From Gammaproteobacteria bacterium (lineage in GTDB: Bacteria > Pseudomonadota > Gammaproteobacteria > Steroidobacterales > Woeseiaceae), in contig DAOWGY010000302.1 in assembly GCA_030641695.1 (NCBI GenBank), positions 1 to 9,748 of the forward strand: DNA of 9,748 bases, given 5' to 3'. Positions 7,604 to 9,748 of the stretch are shown piece after piece. Positions within the stretch are counted from its first letter, which is position 1. Each line of letters begins with the position of its first letter. A program made the translations under genes and the position numbers. Under the pieces are notes generated by a model. It had not been told where the DNA came from, made no database searches, and saw nothing but the letters and a program-made list of their open reading frames with translations.

Positions 7604-8035
7604 CTAGAAAGGAATGTCGTCGTCGAAATCGTCAGCCGGTGGCTGCGGTGGCGCGCTCGAGGGTCCGGGGTCTGATGCCATCGGTGCCGAACCGCCGCCA
7701 CGACCGCCGAGCATCTGCATCTCGTCGGCGATGACTTCCGTCGTCCAGCGATCGTTGCCGTCGCGATCCTGCCACTTGCGCGTGCGCAGCTTGCCTTCGA
7801 TGTAGACCTGCGAGCCTTTACGCAGGTATTCGGCCGCAATTTCGGCCAGACGATTGAACATCGCTACCTTGTGCCACTCCGTGCGCTCTTTTTGTTCGCC
7901 GGACTGCTTGTCCTTCCACTGCTCGCTGGTGGCGACCGAGAGATTGGTCACGGCACTGCCGCTCGGCATGTAACGCGTCTCCGGGTCCGCCCCGAGGTTA
8001 CCGACGATGATGACTTTGTTGATTCCACGGGCCAT
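7604..8035 (-). CDS. ssb: Single-stranded DNA-binding protein
   Basis: SSB coats single-stranded DNA in replication, recombination and repair, and recruits partners through its acidic tip. The 143-residue product starts MARGINKVIIVGNLGADPE. The OB fold covers about residues 1-110, with aromatic DNA-binding positions W40, W54, F60 and W88 at the same numbers as in E. coli. The C-terminal tip is DDFDDDIPF, the canonical partner-binding end. The linker between them is only about 25 residues, rich in G, S and P, against roughly 60 in E. coli SSB. The ATG at 8035 is chosen because it gives the exact family N-terminus and has AGAGAAG a few bases upstream. The open frame continues to 8344, but that part translates REP copies and spacer. 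Position next to an MFS gene and probable uvrA matches pseudomonads. Confidence 0.97.
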   Translation of the reverse strand: MARGINKVIIVGNLGADPETRYMPSGSAVTNLSVATSEQWKDKQSGEQKERTEWHKVAMFNRLAEIAAEYLRKGSQVYIEGKLRTRKWQDRDGNDRWTTEVIADEMQMLGGRGGGSAPMASDPGPSSAPPQPPADDFDDDIPF

Positions 8036-8047
8036 AACACTTCTCTT

Positions 8048-8070
8048 GTTGGAGCGCCTCTCAAAGCGCG
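8048..8070 (+). repeat. REP-like palindrome, copy 3
   Basis: The copy has the GTTGGA head followed by GCGCCT-CTCA-AAGCGC and a final G. It differs from the consensus at two positions, one of which breaks a stem pair. It ends 12 bases before the ssb start codon, leaving room only for the ribosome-binding site. It is in tandem with copy 4, one base apart. Confidence 0.7.
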
Positions 8071-8071
8071 T

Positions 8072-8095
8072 GTTGGAGCGCTTCTCGAAGCGCGA
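8072..8095 (+). repeat. REP-like palindrome, copy 4
   Basis: This is an intact consensus copy: GTTGGA head, GCGCTT-CTCG-AAGCGC stem-loop, then GA. It is identical over 24 bases to copy 1 and exactly complementary to copy 5. It lies between the possible ssb -10 and the ssb start, so it would be transcribed as part of the ssb leader if that promoter is real. Confidence 0.75.
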
Positions 8096-8126
8096 TTGCT
8101 CTTTTATCCCTCTCGAGGGGGCACAT

Positions 8127-8132
8127 ATTGTA
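8127..8132 (-). promoter_or_regulatory. Possible -10 element for ssb
   Basis: TACAAT on the minus strand matches TATAAT at 5 of 6 positions and lies 91 bases before the ssb ATG. No good -35 is seen 16-18 bases upstream, where GGTATT and nearby hexamers are poor. If used, the transcript would start near 8120 and both tandem REP copies would be in the leader. No CTGT-N8-ACAG SOS box is visible around it. Confidence 0.35.
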
Positions 8133-8205
8133 GAGGCTGCGCACCCAAATACCACCCCCAAATCTGTGCTGCGGGTGGCGATTCTCGGAAAATCCCGGTT
8201 TGGCC

Positions 8206-8237
8206 TCTTTGGGGCTCTCCAAAGACCGCTCAAGCGG
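8206..8237. other. Two adjacent small hairpins in the ssb upstream spacer
   Basis: TCTTTGG (8206-8212) pairs with CCAAAGA (8219-8225), a perfect 7-bp stem with a 6-base loop. It is immediately followed by CCGC-TCAA-GCGG (8226-8229, 8234-8237). No T-run follows on either strand. Function is unknown; they lie upstream of the candidate ssb -10 and downstream of the MFS terminator candidate. Confidence 0.4.
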
Positions 8238-8290
8238 GCAGCGGGGATGCTTTTTCGAGGAAGTAAAGCGGACTGAAGGGAGCCATGACG

Positions 8291-8311
8291 AGAAAAATGC
8301 ATCGCCGATGC
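8291..8311 (-). terminator. Rho-independent terminator candidate after the MFS gene
   Basis: On the minus-strand RNA, GCAUC-GGC-GAUGC (8311-8299) forms a 5-bp stem with a 3-base loop and is followed at once by AUUUUUCUC. It lies 37 bases past the MFS stop codon and just beyond REP copy 5. The stem is short but the U-tract is good. It would separate the transporter transcript from ssb. Confidence 0.55.
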
Positions 8312-8321
8312 CCGCAACCAG

Positions 8322-8351
8322 TCGCGCTTCGAGAAGCGCTCCAACAGCTAC
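8322..8351 (-). repeat. REP-like palindrome, copy 5 (abuts a stop codon)
   Basis: On the minus strand it reads GTAGCTGTTGGA, the intact GCGCTT-CTCG-AAGCGC stem-loop, then GACTG. The TAG at 8350-8348 is the stop codon of the MFS gene. The same arrangement and the same GTAGCTG lead-in occur at copy 2. It is an exact complement of copy 4 over 24 bases. Confidence 0.75.
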
Positions 8352-9529
8352 GCGGCGCGGAAGCGCCCGAAGCTCTGCAATGCCAGCCAGATCGCCGCAA
8401 GCAGCACACAGACGAAAAACACGTCTGCCGGCCGCCCGGCCGCAAGAAACCGCCCGCCGATGAGCCCGCCGACGAAGGCACCGAAGAACTGCGCGCTCGC
8501 GAACACGCCGAGAGAGGCGCCGCGGGAGTCGTCGTCAGCGATGAGCGAGAGCCGGGCCGGCAGCCCCGCCTCGAGGAAATTGAATCCAGCGAAGAACAGC
8601 ACGAGGCCCGCGAACACCGGCATCACGGCGAATCCGGCGAAGGTCAGCACGAGCTGTCCGGCGAGTAGCAGTGTGACAGCGATACCGATCGTGGCGCCCT
8701 TGCCCTGGCGCTCATCGCGGATGATCAGCGGAATCGTGCCCGTCAGAGACAGCAACAACGCGCCAACATACATTTTCCAGTGATCCGTCACGGCGAGCTC
8801 GAGCCGCTCCACGAACAGAAATGGCAAAGCGACGAAGCTTGCCGTCAATATCGCGTGCAGGAGAAATACGTAAATATCGACGCGCAACAGCTCCGGCCGG
8901 AACGCGCGACTGAAGTCCCATTGCCGCGGTGCTGCAGGTCTCTGGACATCGTCGGGCAGTGCCAGCAGCAGGGTCGCTGCAACGACCGCCAGCGCGGCGC
9001 CGAACAAAAACAGCGCCGGCACGCCATACCTGGCGGAAAACAGCGGCCCGAAAATCATTGCCATCATGAATGCGCCGCCGACGCCGATTCCGAACACGGC
9101 CATGGAGCGCGTACGCACGCCGTCGCGAGTCGCATCCGCGATCAGTGCGGTCAGAGTCGCAGAAATCGCACCGGCGCCCTGCAACAGACGGCCGGCGATG
9201 ACGCCGTGTATCGTGTCGCTGTAGGCGGCGAGAACGCTGCCCAGCGCAAAGATCGCAAGCCCGCCGATGATCACCGGAACCCGGCCGATCCGATCCGAAA
9301 GCGCCCCGAGGGGTATTTGCAGGCCGGCCTGCGTCAGGCCATAGGCGCCCACGGCAAGCCCGATAAGGATCGGCGTCGCGCTTTCGAGGCTTGCCGCATA
9401 CAAAGACAGTACCGGCAACAGCGTAAACAGGCCGAACATGCGCAGCATGCCGATGAGCGCAATGATACCCACCGCACGCCTTTCAGCGGGAAGCATCGTC
9501 TCAATGGTGCTGCTGTCTGTCGGTGTCAT
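8348..9529 (-). CDS. MFS transporter (drug-efflux-like)
   Basis: This is a major facilitator superfamily inner-membrane transporter of 393 residues with about 12 hydrophobic segments in two bundles. The cytoplasmic loop between segments 2 and 3 carries motif A, GALSDRIGRVPV (75-86). GRLLQGAGAISATLTALIAD (about 113-132) follows, the arrangement seen in proton-coupled drug exporters. A central charged loop (around 195-215) separates the halves. The substrate cannot be told from sequence. The ATG at 9529 is used; a GTG at 9592 in the same frame would add 21 polar residues and overlaps the likely promoter, and M33 of that longer form (9496) is also possible. No clear Shine-Dalgarno precedes 9529. 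An MFS gene between ssb and divergent uvrA is the known pseudomonad order. The gene ends at a REP copy. Confidence 0.9.
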   Translation of the reverse strand: MTPTDSSTIETMLPAERRAVGIIALIGMLRMFGLFTLLPVLSLYAASLESATPILIGLAVGAYGLTQAGLQIPLGALSDRIGRVPVIIGGLAIFALGSVLAAYSDTIHGVIAGRLLQGAGAISATLTALIADATRDGVRTRSMAVFGIGVGGAFMMAMIFGPLFSARYGVPALFLFGAALAVVAATLLLALPDDVQRPAAPRQWDFSRAFRPELLRVDIYVFLLHAILTASFVALPFLFVERLELAVTDHWKMYVGALLLSLTGTIPLIIRDERQGKGATIGIAVTLLLAGQLVLTFAGFAVMPVFAGLVLFFAGFNFLEAGLPARLSLIADDDSRGASLGVFASAQFFGAFVGGLIGGRFLAAGRPADVFFVCVLLAAIWLALQSFGRFRAA

Positions 9530-9566
9530 CAGTAGCCGTCTTTGCGCCGGTGTTGAAGGGCGGCGT

Positions 9567-9597
9567 ATATTAGCAGGTTGGTCAACCAACACTCCAA
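9567..9597 (-). promoter_or_regulatory. Candidate MFS promoter with inverted repeat in its spacer
   Basis: On the minus strand, TTGGAG (9597-9592) and TAATAT (9572-9567) could be -35 and -10 elements with a 19-base spacer. The spacer contains the dyad GTTGGT-N2-ACCAAC (9577-9590), centred within about two bases of the spacer centre. Long spacers with a central dyad are the hallmark of MerR-family activated promoters. Transcription would start near 9560, which fits the ATG at 9529. The -35 matches at only three positions, so this is tentative, and no regulator gene is in the window. Confidence 0.4.
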
Positions 9598-9601
9598 AGG
9601 A

Positions 9602-9724
9602 GCCTCCGATTCATTATTTCGCGACTGCGCCGGAGGCAGATCGGTCGAAGAACGAGGCGCGGTGGCGACAACATACCCATAGGTCTGTCGAGGTATCGCA
9701 ACGAAGTTATGCGGCCGATCTGCC
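9602..9724 (+). promoter_or_regulatory. Structured leader upstream of probable uvrA
   Basis: Two inverted repeats share bases. GCCTCCG (9602-9608) pairs with CGGAGGC (9631-9637). GGCAGATCGG (9635-9644) pairs with CCGATCTGCC (9715-9724), extending inward by a G-U and two more pairs to about 13 bp. GGC at 9635-9637 belongs to both, so the stems are mutually exclusive. The second ends eight bases before the GAGGA ribosome site. Regulation is inferred only. I found no convincing promoter or SOS box in this interval. Confidence 0.4.
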
Positions 9725-9736
9725 CCGGCCCGAGGA

Positions 9737-9748
9737 ATGATGGAATTC
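9737..9748 (+). CDS. uvrA: Probable start of UvrA, excinuclease ABC subunit A (cut by window edge)
   Basis: Only ATG ATG GAA TTC is visible (MMEF). GAGGA directly precedes the first ATG and is three bases before the second, so the second ATG (9740) is the likelier start, although the spacing is short. The call rests mainly on context: uvrA diverges from an MFS gene and ssb in pseudomonads, and UvrA proteins commonly begin with a short M-[DE]-hydrophobic stretch before RGARTHNL. The protein would be the damage-recognition ATPase of nucleotide excision repair. The sequence alone cannot prove it. Confidence 0.45.

Larger units (their letters stand above)
8036..8347. other. Gene-free stretch between the MFS gene and ssb
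   Basis: This 312-base spacer holds no gene that I can support. From ssb outward it contains the ssb ribosome site, two REP copies in one orientation (8048-8070, 8072-8095), a possible ssb -10 (8127-8132), two adjacent small hairpins (8206-8237), a terminator-like hairpin (8291-8311) and a third REP copy in opposite orientation (8322-8351). Copy 4 and copy 5 are perfect 24-base complements enclosing 226 bases. A plus-strand ATG at 8285 has a fair Shine-Dalgarno, but the frame then runs antisense through the transporter. Confidence 0.7.

Noticed and set aside
8036..8344. N-terminal extension of ssb by about 100 codons
   Set aside because: The extension translates REP copies and spacer sequence. 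The ATG at 8035 gives the exact SSB N-terminus and has a ribosome site.
8285..8668. Plus-strand frame with ATG after GAAGGGAG
   Set aside because: The Shine-Dalgarno looks fair, but the frame crosses the terminator candidate and REP copy 5 and then runs antisense through the transporter.
8780..9535. 251-codon plus-strand frame
   Set aside because: It is antisense to the MFS gene; the R/H/Q-rich composition is typical of the complement of membrane-protein codons.
9530..9592. GTG start at 9592 for the MFS gene
   Set aside because: It adds 21 polar residues with no membrane character, has a purine stretch too close to the start, and overlaps the candidate -10 and dyad.
1..9748. CRISPR array, tRNA, rRNA, insertion sequence or prophage genes
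   Set aside because: No evenly spaced direct repeats, cloverleaf sequences, transposase motifs or phage-like genes were seen. The REP copies are unevenly spaced and in mixed orientation.

Overview
The window is GC-rich, tightly packed chromosomal DNA from a proteobacterium, most likely a gammaproteobacterium. The main reason is the run miaB-ybeZ-ybeY-ybeX(corC)-lnt-leuS, a familiar gammaproteobacterial order. The second reason is the block uvrA (divergent)-MFS transporter-ssb, an order known from pseudomonads. I cannot name a genus. Every complete gene lies on the minus strand, and only the first codons of a probable uvrA lie on the plus strand.

Layout from right to left, in the direction of most transcription. 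A probable uvrA start sits at 9737-9748 (+), behind a leader that can fold into two competing stems. A 12-TM MFS transporter (9529-8348) runs the other way, with a candidate promoter whose long spacer holds an inverted repeat. A terminator-like hairpin follows the transporter, then a 312-base gene-free stretch with three short REP-like palindromes. Next come ssb (8035-7604), a fused ATP sulfurylase/APS kinase (7520-5808), and a spacer with two more REP copies facing each other. The RNA and envelope cluster follows: miaB (5689-4349), ybeZ (4298-3270), ybeY (3250-2786), corC/ybeX (2726-1872), lnt (1866-340), and the first 85 codons of leuS (256 down to the left edge).

The left half is a compact operon for RNA maturation and envelope assembly. 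MiaB modifies tRNA, YbeY and YbeZ act in rRNA/ribosome maturation and quality control, CorC is a CBS-domain membrane-associated protein, Lnt completes lipoprotein acylation, and LeuRS charges tRNA-Leu. Gaps are 5 to 83 bases, and three genes use non-ATG starts (miaB TTG, ybeZ GTG, lnt GTG). The right half joins DNA repair and replication genes (uvrA, ssb) to an efflux-type transporter and a one-protein sulfate-to-PAPS enzyme.

I see no convincing new multi-gene system. The most interesting signal lies outside the genes: five copies of a REP-like palindrome (head GTTGGA, 6-bp stem, CTCG loop). Two copies adjoin, and in sequence include, the TAG stop codons of two unrelated genes. Two others lie in the immediate upstream region of ssb. 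No transposase, CRISPR array, tRNA or rRNA is visible.
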